A DNA stretch of 13,214 nucleotides from an uncultured Eubacteriales bacterium (GCA_900547745.1 URHT01000041.1:1-13214); one strand, 5' to 3'; shown: positions 1 through 7,933, counted from the first letter of the stretch. Numbers and translations: made by a program. Notes: generated by a model not told the origin, from the letters alone.

Positions 1-5
1 GGAGA

Positions 6-2774
6 TCACTCCACCACGGGAAGCTTTTTCACCACGGCGGCGCAGCGGGGGCACAGGTCGGGGTGCTGGGCATCGCTGCCCACGGTGGGCAGCACCTTCC
101 AGCAGCGCAGGCACTTGGCGCCGCTGGCGGGACGGACGGCCACGGCCTGTTCCGCGCCCACGTCCACGCGCACCTGCGAGACGATGAGGGTATCCGCCAG
201 CGCATCGGCGTCCATCTCCGTCAGGAAGGCGTCCTCGGCGGTGACGGTGAGATCCACCTCGGCCTCCAGGCTCTTGCCGATGGTCTTGTCGGCGCGGGCC
301 TGCTCCAGCGCGCCGTTGACGGCGGTACGCAGGGCGGCGATGCGGGCCCATCTGCCCATCTCCTCCTGGCTGAGGGCGTAGGCGGCATAGGGCTGCACCA
401 TCTCGTTGAACAGGACGTTGCGTGCGTCGTCGCCGGCGCGGTGCGGCATGGCCAGCCAGACCTCGTCGCAGGTGAAGGCCAGAATGGGAGCGAACATGCG
501 GGTCATGGCGTCCAGGATCATCCACACGGCCGTCTGGGCGCTGCGGCGCTCCAGACCGTTCTCCTCGCCGCAGTACAGGCGATCCTTGATGATATCGAAG
601 TAGAAGGAGCTGAGATCCACCACGCAGAAGTCGTTGATCATGTGGGACACCACATGGAACTCGTAGTTGTCGTAGGCGGCGAACACCTTCTCGATGAGAC
701 TGTTCAGGCGGGCGACGGCCCACTTGTCCAGCGGCAGCAGCTCGTCGGGCTGCACCAGCCGGTCGGCGTCGAAGCCCACCAGATTGTCCAGACAGAACTT
801 GCAGGTGTTGCGGAACTTCAGGTAGTTCTGGCTCAGCTGCTTGAAGATCTCGTCGGAGCAGCGCACGTCCACATGGTAGTCGGCGGAGCCGGCCCACAGA
901 CGCAGCAGGTCGGCGCCGTACTTCTCGAAGATCTCGGCGGGATCCATACCGTTGCCCAGAGACTTGTGCATGGCCTTGCCCTCGCCGTCCACCGTCCAGC
1001 CGTGGGTGACGCACTCTCTGAACGGGGCGCCGCGGCCCAGCGCGCCCACGGACACCAGCAGGGAGGACTGGAACCAGCCGCGGTACTGGTCAAGACCCTC
1101 GATATACATGGTGGCGGGCCAGAAGTGCTGGTCGCGCTCCATGGCGGCGAAGTGGGTGGAGCCGGAGTCGAACCAGCCGTCCAGCGTGTCCGTCTCCTTC
1201 TCAAAGCCGGCGGCCTTGCCGCAGTGGGGGCAGGTGAAGCCCTTGGGCAGGATATCGGCGGCGTCCATATCGAACCATGCGTTGGAGCCCTTCTCCTCAA
1301 ACAGGCCGGCCACGGCCTCGATGCTCTCCTCGGTGCAGACGGGCTTGCCGCAGTCCTTGCAGTAGAACACGGGGATGGGCAGGCCCCAGCGGCGCTGGCG
1401 GCTGATGCACCAGTCGGTGCGCTCCAGAATCATGGAGCGCATGCGATCCTTGCCCCAGGAGGGCACCCAGCGCACGTCCTCGCAGGCGGCGATGGCCTCA
1501 TCCTTGAAGGAGTCCACGGAGCAGAACCACTGGGGGGTGGCGCGGAAGATGATGGGCTGCTTGCAGCGCCAGCAGTGGGGGTAGCTGTGGATGATGTCCT
1601 CGCTGGCGAACAGGGAGCCGTTGTCCTTCATGTCCTGCAGGATCACGGGGTTGGACGCATCGGTGGTCATGCCCTCGTACTTGCCGGCGTAGGCGGTGTG
1701 TTTGCCCTGATCGTCCACGGGCACCACCATGTCCATGCCGTAGCGCTTGCAGGTGATATAGTCGTCGGCGCCGAAGCCGGGGGCGGTGTGGACGCAGCCG
1801 GTACCGGAGTCCATGGTGACGTAATCCGCCAGCACCAGACGGGAGGTCTTGGGCAGGAAGGGGTGGTCAGCCAGCATGTTTTCAAAGAAGCTGCCGGGGT
1901 GCGTCTCCACCAGCTCATAGCTGTCGAAGCCGCCGATCCTCATGACCTTCTGGGCCAGCGCCTCGGCCACGACATACATCTCGCCGTTGGGGGCCTTTAC
2001 CACGGCGTAGCTCTCGTCGGGGTGCAGGGCGATGGCCAGGTTGCCGGGCAGCGTCCAGACGGTGGTGGTCCAGATCAGGAAGTACAGCTTGCTGTGATCC
2101 AGATGGGGCAGCTTGCCCAGATCATCGTGCATGGGGAACTTGACGTAGACGGTGGTGCAGGGATCGTCCTTGTACTCGATCTCCGCTTCGGCCAGCGCCG
2201 TCTCGTCGTGGGGGCACCAGTACACGGGCTTGAGACCCTTGTAGATGTGGCCGTTGCGGTACATGCTGCCGAAAACGCGAACCTCCTGGGCTTCAAAGCC
2301 GGGGTCCATGGTCTTGTAGGGGTGCTCCCAGTCGCCCACCACGCCCATACGCTTGAAGCCCTCGCGCTGGACGTCGATATAGTGGTCGGCAAACTCGTGG
2401 CAGGCGGTGCGGAAGTCCGCCACGCTCATGGCCTTGTGGTTCAGCTTGTTCTGCTTGATGATGGCGGACTCGATGGGCATGCCGTGGTTGTCCCAGCCGG
2501 GGATATAGGGGGTGTAGTAGCCCCGCATGGCGTACATACGGGTGATGAAGTCCTTCAGGGACTTGTTAAGGGCGTGGCCCATGTGCAGCGCGCCGTTGGA
2601 GAACGGAGGGCCGTCGTGGAGGTTGAACAGGGGCTTGCCCTCGTTCTTCTTCAGCAGCTCGTTGTAGAGGTCGAGCTCCTCCCAGTGCTTGAGCATGTCC
2701 GGCTCGCGCTTGGGCAGGCCCGCCCGCATGGGAAAGCCGCTCTTGGGCATATTCAGTGTCTTCTTGTACTCCAT
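6..2774 (-). CDS. ileS: Isoleucyl-tRNA synthetase (bacterial type 1)
   Basis: This enzyme charges tRNA-Ile with isoleucine in the cytoplasm, using ATP, and hydrolyses mischarged Val-tRNA. The 922-residue length is normal for the bacterial zinc-finger form. The class I signature HMGH is at residues 64-67. The second catalytic loop reads K-A-M-H-K-S at 600-605, a variant of KMSKS, followed by the usual LGN. The CP1 editing domain shows a TGCVHTAPGFGADDY stretch, with the editing aspartate region intact. A C-terminal zinc finger has cysteines at 888, 891, 908 and 911, and other CxxC pairs lie in the connective region. The start is an ATG preceded by AAAGGAGA about 7 nt upstream. The stop is TGA at 6-8. 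The gene is separated from the upstream membrane-protein gene by its own promoter and T-box leader, so it is regulated by tRNA-Ile charging. Identity is very secure. Confidence 0.98.
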   Translation of the reverse strand: MEYKKTLNMPKSGFPMRAGLPKREPDMLKHWEELDLYNELLKKNEGKPLFNLHDGPPFSNGALHMGHALNKSLKDFITRMYAMRGYYTPYIPGWDNHGMPIESAIIKQNKLNHKAMSVADFRTACHEFADHYIDVQREGFKRMGVVGDWEHPYKTMDPGFEAQEVRVFGSMYRNGHIYKGLKPVYWCPHDETALAEAEIEYKDDPCTTVYVKFPMHDDLGKLPHLDHSKLYFLIWTTTVWTLPGNLAIALHPDESYAVVKAPNGEMYVVAEALAQKVMRIGGFDSYELVETHPGSFFENMLADHPFLPKTSRLVLADYVTMDSGTGCVHTAPGFGADDYITCKRYGMDMVVPVDDQGKHTAYAGKYEGMTTDASNPVILQDMKDNGSLFASEDIIHSYPHCWRCKQPIIFRATPQWFCSVDSFKDEAIAACEDVRWVPSWGKDRMRSMILERTDWCISRQRRWGLPIPVFYCKDCGKPVCTEESIEAVAGLFEEKGSNAWFDMDAADILPKGFTCPHCGKAAGFEKETDTLDGWFDSGSTHFAAMERDQHFWPATMYIEGLDQYRGWFQSSLLVSVGALGRGAPFRECVTHGWTVDGEGKAMHKSLGNGMDPAEIFEKYGADLLRLWAGSADYHVDVRCSDEIFKQLSQNYLKFRNTCKFCLDNLVGFDADRLVQPDELLPLDKWAVARLNSLIEKVFAAYDNYEFHVVSHMINDFCVVDLSSFYFDIIKDRLYCGEENGLERRSAQTAVWMILDAMTRMFAPILAFTCDEVWLAMPHRAGDDARNVLFNEMVQPYAAYALSQEEMGRWARIAALRTAVNGALEQARADKTIGKSLEAEVDLTVTAEDAFLTEMDADALADTLIVSQVRVDVGAEQAVAVRPASGAKCLRCWKVLPTVGSDAQHPDLCPRCAAVVKKLPVVE

Positions 2775-2812
2775 GTTGCTTCTCCTTTATCTGAATTTTT
2801 TGATGATAAAAT

Positions 2813-2846
2813 AAAAGCGCCTTTGCCTCCTAAGAGACAAAGGCGC
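2813..2846 (-). terminator. T-box attenuator terminator before ileS
   Basis: On the minus strand GCGCCTTTG (2838-2846) pairs perfectly with CAAAGGCGC (2817-2825) around a 12-nt loop and runs into TTTTATTTTAT. It lies directly downstream of the antiterminator box and is the conditional terminator of the T-box switch. Confidence 0.93.
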
Positions 2847-3100
2847 GTGAAAGCATCCTCTGCGGTACCACTCTCGTTGCCGCGTGTGCGGCCGCTCAGC
2901 CCCACCAGCTGTGGGCACGGGGAGATAACGGCCCGCCGCCGTCCGCGCTTACCGGCCCGCAGGGGCCATCAGGCGGATGCTCGGGAGTGATACCCCAGAC
3001 CGGCTGCCCGTCCGCCTCGCACCAAACGGCGGCTCTCTTTGCGCGGCAGGGAGGCGGGGCGCGTCTCCTTCATCGCAGTTATTCGGTGTTTCCTTGAGAT
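2817..3100 (-). promoter_or_regulatory. T-box riboswitch leader of ileS (tRNA-Ile sensing)
   Basis: The minus-strand leader has the parts of a T-box in order. A Stem I base carries a K-turn-like GATGA (near 3071) paired with GAGC. The distal loop has AGAGAG and GGTGCGAG elements. The specifier loop presents ATC at 2989-2991 followed by A, which is an isoleucine codon in the expected purine-flanked setting. The antiterminator box AGAGTGGTACCGC is at 2862-2874, and its TGGT can pair with the ACCA end of uncharged tRNA-Ile. A terminator and the ileS start follow. Uncharged tRNA-Ile is expected to stabilise the antiterminator and allow transcription of ileS. The 5' boundary is estimated from the promoter. 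Confidence 0.95.
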
Positions 3101-3106
3101 AACGCT

Positions 3107-3135
3107 ACTATACTCACAAAAACTGCCCTTGTCAA
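3107..3135 (-). promoter_or_regulatory. Sigma-A promoter of ileS
   Basis: On the minus strand TTGACA (3130-3135) is followed after exactly 17 bp by TATAGT (3107-3112). This is close to the ideal housekeeping promoter. Transcription should begin near 3100, about 325 nt before the ileS start, which fits a T-box leader. The promoter starts only 28 bp after the stop codon of the upstream gene. Confidence 0.85.
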
Positions 3136-3163
3136 TGGCAATTTTGCCGAAAAATCCGATTTT

Positions 3164-3637
3164 TTACAGGATACCGGCCAGCGTCAGCAGTCCCACCACG
3201 CCCATGAACGTGTAGATGACGCCGCAGAGGGTCAGGATCACGGTGACGGCCTTGTACAGGCCGCTGTCCTTTTTCGTGTGCTTGAAGCGGCGGATGTAGA
3301 ACAGGGACAGGCAGGTGATACCCAGCAGCAGGGACGACAGGCTGTTGAGCAGGATGCTGTCCTTGTACACCGTCAGGCGCAGGATCAGCACCACGATGAC
3401 GGCGGCGAACAGCACGCCCAGCCAGACCTTCAGCCATGTGGGCAGCTTGACGCGCTCCTGCTGGTTGGCCTTGTCCATGATCCTCTGCGCCATGTAGCTG
3501 CCGGCGGTATAGCCGCCGTAGTTGCTGTTTTTCTTCTTGTGGTGGATGTTCTTGTTGGGGTTGCCCTTCGCCTTGCGGATGTTGTCCTCCTGATTGGCGT
3601 ACTGGTTCACGTTCATGCGGTAGTTGTTCTTGGCCAT
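3164..3637 (-). CDS. Small membrane protein of unknown function
   Basis: I do not recognise a family for this 157-residue protein. Residues 1-65 are hydrophilic and rich in Asn, Lys and Gln, with an N-terminal block of short polar and basic repeats, so this part is probably cytoplasmic. Three hydrophobic segments follow at about 68-88, 95-115 and 129-155, which predicts an integral membrane protein with a short basic loop (RRFKHTKKD) between helices 2 and 3. There is no signal peptide and no catalytic motif that I can see. The start ATG has AGAAGGAG about 8 nt upstream, inside the end of cinA, and only 3 nt separate it from the cinA stop. It is therefore almost certainly translated from the cinA transcript. 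Its presence as a real gene is well supported. Its role is unknown. Confidence 0.85.
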   Translation of the reverse strand: MAKNNYRMNVNQYANQEDNIRKAKGNPNKNIHHKKKNSNYGGYTAGSYMAQRIMDKANQQERVKLPTWLKVWLGVLFAAVIVVLILRLTVYKDSILLNSLSSLLLGITCLSLFYIRRFKHTKKDSGLYKAVTVILTLCGVIYTFMGVVGLLTLAGIL

Positions 3638-3640
3638 GGG

Positions 3641-4900
3641 TCATTCTCCTTCTGTCATTTGATCGGTGAGATAGCGGCGCAGCAGGTCAAAGGCGTGGTG
3701 GGCGGACAGGACGCGGATGCGCTCCCGGCTGCCGCCCAGCGTCAGGCGGCGGACAAAGACGCCCTCCGGCGCGGACAGCGCCGTGAACACGGTTCCCACG
3801 GGGGTGCCCCGGTCATCGCCGCCGGGGCCGGCCAGTCCCGTGACGGACAGAGACAGGTCGGAGCCGGTGAGGACACGGACGCCCACGGCCATGGCGCGGG
3901 CCACCGGGGCGGACACGGCGCCGTAAGCCTCCAGCAGGGAGGCGGGGACGCCCAGCACATGGTTTTTTACCTCGTTGGTGTAGCTGACCACGCCGCCCAG
4001 AAAGATCTGCGACGCGCCGGGAACATCCGTCAGGCGCTTGGCGATCAGACCGCCGGTGCAGCTCTCGGCGGCGGAGAGGGTCAGGTGTCTGTCCCGGCAG
4101 AGACGGAACACCGCCTCCTCCAGTCCGGAAATGTCCTCGCCGTAGAGATAGCCGCCCAGACGCTGCCGCACCTCCGCCAGCAGCGGGGCCATCCGGGCTT
4201 CGCAGGCGGCTTCATCGGCGGCACGGGCCGACAGGTGCAGCGACACCTCGCCGGTACCGGCGTAGGGCGCCAGCGTCAGGTCGTCCTCCCGCCGCAGCAG
4301 GTCGGACAGAAGCTCCTGCACCTGCGGCTCCGTCAGGCCGAAGATCCGCAGGTCGTGGGAACGGATGACCTGCCCGTGGAGCCGCGCCAGATAGGGCAGC
4401 AGGCAGTGCTCCGCCAGATAGCGGCACTCCGAGGGGACGCCGGGCAGCAGCACGGCGGTGACGCCGCCGGCGGAAAAGGCGCAGCCGGGGGCGGTGCCCA
4501 CCGGGTTATGGAACACGGTGCAGCCCTCCGGCAGATAGGCCTGCTGGAGATTGCAGGCGGGCATCTCCCGATGGAACACGGTGTCGAAGTAGCGGCGTAT
4601 CTCGTCCGCCACCTCCGGGTGGAACACCAGCGGCGTGTCCAGCGCGGCGCACACCGCCGTTTTCGTCATGTCGTCGTAGGTGGGGCCAAGCCCGCCGGTG
4701 AACACCAGCAGCTCCGCACGGCGCTTCGCGGCGGTGACGGCGGCCTCCAGACGGCCCTCATCGTCGCCCACGGCGGTGTGGTACAGCACGTCCACGCCGG
4801 AGGCGGTCAGCAGCTCCGACAGGAGCCGGGCGTTGGTATTGGTGACGCCGCCGGTCAGCAGCTCGCTGCCGACGGCGATGATCTCCGCAGTACGGGGCAT
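3641..4900 (-). CDS. cinA: CinA: nicotinamide-nucleotide amidohydrolase with MoCF-like domain
   Basis: CinA proteins deamidate nicotinamide mononucleotide (pyridine nucleotide recycling), and in many bacteria the gene is tied to competence or DNA damage. The 419-residue protein has both family domains. The N-terminal molybdopterin-binding-like domain (about 1-170) shows TGGLGPTYDD at 68-77 and NPVGTAPG at 132-139. The C-terminal PncC amidohydrolase domain (about 260-415) shows ESCTGG at 279-284, carrying the presumed catalytic serine, and TGLAGPGG at 354-361. The ATG start lies 13 nt after the thiI stop. Its ribosome binding site AAGGAGG (4909-4915) overlaps that stop codon, so translation of the two genes is probably coupled. 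The often-seen neighbour recA is absent. In this family competence names are historical, and the amidohydrolase role is the better supported function. Confidence 0.96.
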   Translation of the reverse strand: MPRTAEIIAVGSELLTGGVTNTNARLLSELLTASGVDVLYHTAVGDDEGRLEAAVTAAKRRAELLVFTGGLGPTYDDMTKTAVCAALDTPLVFHPEVADEIRRYFDTVFHREMPACNLQQAYLPEGCTVFHNPVGTAPGCAFSAGGVTAVLLPGVPSECRYLAEHCLLPYLARLHGQVIRSHDLRIFGLTEPQVQELLSDLLRREDDLTLAPYAGTGEVSLHLSARAADEAACEARMAPLLAEVRQRLGGYLYGEDISGLEEAVFRLCRDRHLTLSAAESCTGGLIAKRLTDVPGASQIFLGGVVSYTNEVKNHVLGVPASLLEAYGAVSAPVARAMAVGVRVLTGSDLSLSVTGLAGPGGDDRGTPVGTVFTALSAPEGVFVRRLTLGGSRERIRVLSAHHAFDLLRRYLTDQMTEGE

Positions 4901-4913
4901 GGAAAACGCCTCC

Positions 4914-6092
4914 TTAGAATGTGGGCTTGACGCGGATCAGCTCCCGGTTGGCCATGGCCCGCCGGCACAGGCCCTCCACGTCCAGCGCGGCCTCGTACTC
5001 CCGCGTCTCCTCCACGCTGGGCTTCGTCTTGGGGTGGCGGGGGGTGAACACGGTGCAGCAGTCCTCATAGGGCAGGATGGATGTGTCGAACGTGCCGATC
5101 CTCCGGGCGATCTTCACGATCTCCTCCTTGTCAAGGCCGATGAGGGGCCGCAGCACCGGCATGGTGGTGACATCCTCACTGACGGCCAGCGCCTGCATGG
5201 TCTGGCTGGCCACCTGCCCCAGATTTTCGCCGGTGACGAGGGCGCGGCAGCGCAGCTCCTGCGCCAGCATATCGGCAAGGCGCATCATAAAGCGACGCAT
5301 GATGAGGGTGAAGTGATCCTCCGGACATTTGCGGCGGATCTCCTCCTGAATCTCGGTAAAGGGGATGATGAACACCGCCAGACGGCCGCACCACGGCGTC
5401 AGCTCCTGCGCCAGCTTCAGCACCTTCTCCCGCGCCAGCTCACTGGTGTAGGGAGGGGAGGCGAAGTGGATCATCTCCAGCTGGACGCCGCGCTTGGCGA
5501 TCATATAGCTGGAGACGGGACTGTCGATGCCGCCGGACAGCAGACTCACCGCGTGGCCGCCCATCCCCAGAGGCAGACCGCCGGCGGCGGCCTCCGCCGG
5601 GCCGTGGACATAGGCCGCGTCCTCGCGCACCTCCACATACACCGTCAGCTCCGGGTGGTGGACGTCCACCGTCAGGTGGGGGAAGGCGTCGTGCAGCGCG
5701 CCGCCCACCCACTGGCTCAGCTGGATGCTGCCCATGGGGAAGGTCTTGTCGGCGCGCTTGCTCTCCACCTTGAAGCTCTTGGCGGCGGTGAGAGCGCCGG
5801 CCAGATAGGTCTTGGCGGTGTCGAGGATGGCCTCCCTGGACTTCTCGCAGGGCAGGGCGCGGGTGATGGCGATGATGCCGAACACCTGCTTGCAGGCGGC
5901 GTAGGCCCCGGCGATGTCGCAGGCGTCCTCCGCCGGCTCCACATAGATGGTGGACTGGCGGGAGTAGATCTTGAATTTGCCGAACGGCTGGGTGCGCCGG
6001 CGGATGTTGCTCATCAGCTTCATCTCAAAGCTGCGGCGGTTCAGGCCCTTCAGGACCACCTCGCCCAGCTTGCACAGGATGATCTCGTGCAT
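4914..6092 (-). CDS. thiI: tRNA 4-thiouridine synthase ThiI (no rhodanese domain)
   Basis: ThiI uses ATP to adenylate uridine 8 of tRNA and then inserts sulfur to give 4-thiouridine. In some bacteria it also takes part in thiamine thiazole synthesis. The 392-residue protein has an N-terminal ferredoxin-like region (1-60), a THUMP RNA-binding domain (about 60-165) and an adenylating PP-loop domain with SGGIDSPV at 186-193. GENLGQVASQT at 288-298 is a typical ThiI block. A Cys pair at 345-346 in DCCTVF is at the place of the conserved ThiI catalytic cysteine. The chain ends near residue 392 without the rhodanese domain of enterobacterial ThiI, as is normal in Gram-positive forms, where a partner cysteine desulfurase supplies sulfur. 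No such desulfurase gene is next to it here. The start ATG has AAGGAG about 10 nt upstream. Confidence 0.96.
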   Translation of the reverse strand: MHEIILCKLGEVVLKGLNRRSFEMKLMSNIRRRTQPFGKFKIYSRQSTIYVEPAEDACDIAGAYAACKQVFGIIAITRALPCEKSREAILDTAKTYLAGALTAAKSFKVESKRADKTFPMGSIQLSQWVGGALHDAFPHLTVDVHHPELTVYVEVREDAAYVHGPAEAAAGGLPLGMGGHAVSLLSGGIDSPVSSYMIAKRGVQLEMIHFASPPYTSELAREKVLKLAQELTPWCGRLAVFIIPFTEIQEEIRRKCPEDHFTLIMRRFMMRLADMLAQELRCRALVTGENLGQVASQTMQALAVSEDVTTMPVLRPLIGLDKEEIVKIARRIGTFDTSILPYEDCCTVFTPRHPKTKPSVEETREYEAALDVEGLCRRAMANRELIRVKPTF

Positions 6093-6117
6093 GGTATGGT
6101 TTCTCCTTATATCCGGT

Positions 6118-6189
6118 TTTATGCGGGGACGCGGCGGGGCGCATTGGCCCCGCCCTACGGGATGTGCGGTTTATGCGGGGACGCGGCGG
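6118..6189. repeat. 20-bp direct repeats flanking a perfect hairpin
   Basis: Two identical 20-bp copies of a sequence beginning TTTATGCGGGGACG lie at 6118-6137 and 6170-6189, offset by 52 bp. Between and partly inside the first copy is a perfect 8-bp inverted repeat, GGCGGGGC (6133-6140) and GCCCCGCC (6147-6154), with a 6-nt loop, followed by CTACGGG. The block fills almost the whole gap between the comM stop and the thiI ribosome binding site. No T-run follows the stem on the minus strand, so it is not a normal terminator. It resembles a REP-like or miniature interspersed element. That classification is an inference. Confidence 0.6.
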
Positions 6190-6192
6190 CGG

Positions 6193-7707
6193 TCACTTCA
6201 GGATACTGCTGCTGCGGTACTGGATGGCCTCCGCCAGATGGGGGGCTTCGATGGCCTCGGCACCCTCCAGATCGGCGATGGTGCGGGCCATGCGCAGGAT
6301 CCGGTCGTGGCTGCGGCCGGTAAGGCCCAGACGGTCAAAGGCGCCCTGCATCAGCTTTTCACCGGCGTCGTCCAGCCGGCAGTACCGCCCGATCATGGCG
6401 GGGGTCATATAGGCGTTGCAGGACACCTCCGTGCCGGCAAAGCGCTGCTTCTGCACCTCCCGGGCGGCGTTGACCCGCTGCCGGATAACGGCGGAGGATT
6501 CCGGCTGCTCCCGGCGGCGCATGGCCTCGTACTCCACGGAGGGCACCTCGATATACATGTCGATGCGATCCAGCAGCGGGCCGGAGATGCGGCGCATGTA
6601 CTGCTCCACCTGATTTTCCGAGCAGGTGCAGCGGCCGGAGGGGTGGCCGTACCACCCGCACTTGCAGGGGTTCATGGCGCACACCAGCATGAAGCGGCTG
6701 GGCAGCGTCAGCGTCCCGGCGGCGCGGGTGATGGTGACGAAGCCGTCCTCCAGCGGCTGGCGCAGCGTCTCCAGCGCCGACTTGTCGAACTCCGGCAGCT
6801 CGTCCAGAAACAGCACGCCGTTGTGGGCCAGCGATATCTCGCCGGGGCGGGGCGTCCCGCCGCCGCCGGCCAGCGACACGGTGGAGGCCGTGTGGTGGGG
6901 GCTGCGGAAGGGCCGCACATCCACCAGCGGGTGGGCGGCGTCGGTCATCCCGGCCACGGAGTAGATCTCCGTGGTCTGGAGGGATTCGGCGCGGGTCATA
7001 TCGGGGAGAATGGAGGGGATGCGCCGTGCCAGCATGGACTTGCCCGCGCCGGGGGAGCCGATGAGCAGCACGTTGTGGCCGCCGGCGGCGGCGATCTCCA
7101 GCCCGCGCTTTACGTTCTCCTGCCCCATCACATCGGTAAAGTCCGGCAGGGGACGGGCAGAGGGCGCCGGCTGCCAGCGGGGGGTGGGGGTCATGGGTGC
7201 GTCGCCGCTGAGGTGGGCGATGAGCTGGGACACATCCTCCACACCGTAGACGGTGAGGCCGTCGGCCAGCGTGGCCTCAGCGGCGTTCTGCGCCGGGACG
7301 TACAGGGTCTTGATCCCCAGCCGGGCGGCGCACAGCGCCATGGGCAGCACACCGGTGACGGGGCGCAGCGCGCCGGTGAGGCTCAGCTCGCCCAGAAAGG
7401 CGGCGTCCTGCGGCAGGGGCTTCAGCTCCTCCGCCGCCGCAAGGATACCCAACAGGATGGGCAGGTCGTACAGCGTACCCTCCTTGCGGACACGGGCGGG
7501 AGCCAGATTCACGGTGATGCGGCTGACGGGGAATTTGGCGCCGCAGTTCTTCACGGCGGCGCGGACGCGCTCCCGGGACTCCTTGACGGCGGCGTCCGGC
7601 AGACCCACCATGTCGAAGGCGGGCAGTCCGCCGGAGAGGAAGCACTCTACCGTCACCTCGTAGCCGCGGATGCCGGTAAGACCCAGAGAACGCACAGTGA
7701 CCACCAT
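6193..7707 (-). CDS. comM: ComM/YifB family Mg-chelatase-like AAA+ ATPase
   Basis: ComM/YifB proteins are AAA+ ATPases. The best-studied member, ComM of naturally transformable Gram-negatives, is a helicase that promotes branch migration during integration of transforming DNA. The 504 residues give the normal family length and order. The N-terminal S5/Lon-protease-like fold (about 1-170) contains GLPDAAVKESRERVRAA. The ATPase core has Walker A GSPGAGKS (217-224), Walker B VLFLDE (298-303) and the RSPHHT block (268-273). A cysteine cluster at 348, 350, 360 and 362 (NPCKCGWYGHPSGRCTC) could bind metal and is typical of the family. A C-terminal Mg-chelatase domain follows. The start is placed at the ATG giving MVVTVRS, which matches how family members begin. 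A GGAAGGGGG stretch about 10 nt upstream is a somewhat distant ribosome binding site. It is the first gene of the minus-strand group. Confidence 0.95.
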   Translation of the reverse strand: MVVTVRSLGLTGIRGYEVTVECFLSGGLPAFDMVGLPDAAVKESRERVRAAVKNCGAKFPVSRITVNLAPARVRKEGTLYDLPILLGILAAAEELKPLPQDAAFLGELSLTGALRPVTGVLPMALCAARLGIKTLYVPAQNAAEATLADGLTVYGVEDVSQLIAHLSGDAPMTPTPRWQPAPSARPLPDFTDVMGQENVKRGLEIAAAGGHNVLLIGSPGAGKSMLARRIPSILPDMTRAESLQTTEIYSVAGMTDAAHPLVDVRPFRSPHHTASTVSLAGGGGTPRPGEISLAHNGVLFLDELPEFDKSALETLRQPLEDGFVTITRAAGTLTLPSRFMLVCAMNPCKCGWYGHPSGRCTCSENQVEQYMRRISGPLLDRIDMYIEVPSVEYEAMRRREQPESSAVIRQRVNAAREVQKQRFAGTEVSCNAYMTPAMIGRYCRLDDAGEKLMQGAFDRLGLTGRSHDRILRMARTIADLEGAEAIEAPHLAEAIQYRSSSILK

Positions 7708-7894
7708 GGGCAGCCATCCCCCTTCCTATTTGTCGTTCAACCTTCATCTTACCATAAAATGCAGGCGGTGAACAGCGGTTTTTTTCAAAAACCGGGGAAA
7801 AACCAGAGAGACTTTTGCGCGGAACGACGCTTTCCGGGGGGCAGCGCGTGAGAATTTTTGTGCATGGCGCTAAAAAAGTTTCACAGTAGTGGAA

Positions 7895-7933
7895 ATCACA
7901 AAAATCAGGTTTACAGCGGGAAATGTTTGTGAT
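7895..7933. repeat. 8-bp inverted repeat spanning the -35 region of the pyruvate oxidoreductase promoter
   Basis: ATCACAAA (7895-7902) is mirrored perfectly by TTTGTGAT (7926-7933). The centre-to-centre distance is 31 bp, about three helical turns. The right arm overlaps the Rex-like palindrome and the promoter spacer, so the left arm could be a second half-site for the same regulator. No RNA role is likely because it lies upstream of the transcription start. Confidence 0.45.

Noticed and set aside
63..2990. A plus-strand open frame of about 975 codons opposite ileS
   Set aside because: It is antisense to ileS and its T-box, has a His/Gly/Val/Ala-rich product with no domain, and is explained by GC-rich codon bias.
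3137..3148. Palindrome GGCAATTTTGCC as a terminator for the cinA-linked gene
   Set aside because: The stem is short and A/T-rich with a 2-4-nt loop, and no T-run follows on the minus strand.
3278..7851. Three long plus-strand open frames opposite cinA, thiI and comM
   Set aside because: They overlap each other and conserved genes, have compositionally biased products, and lack ribosome binding sites.
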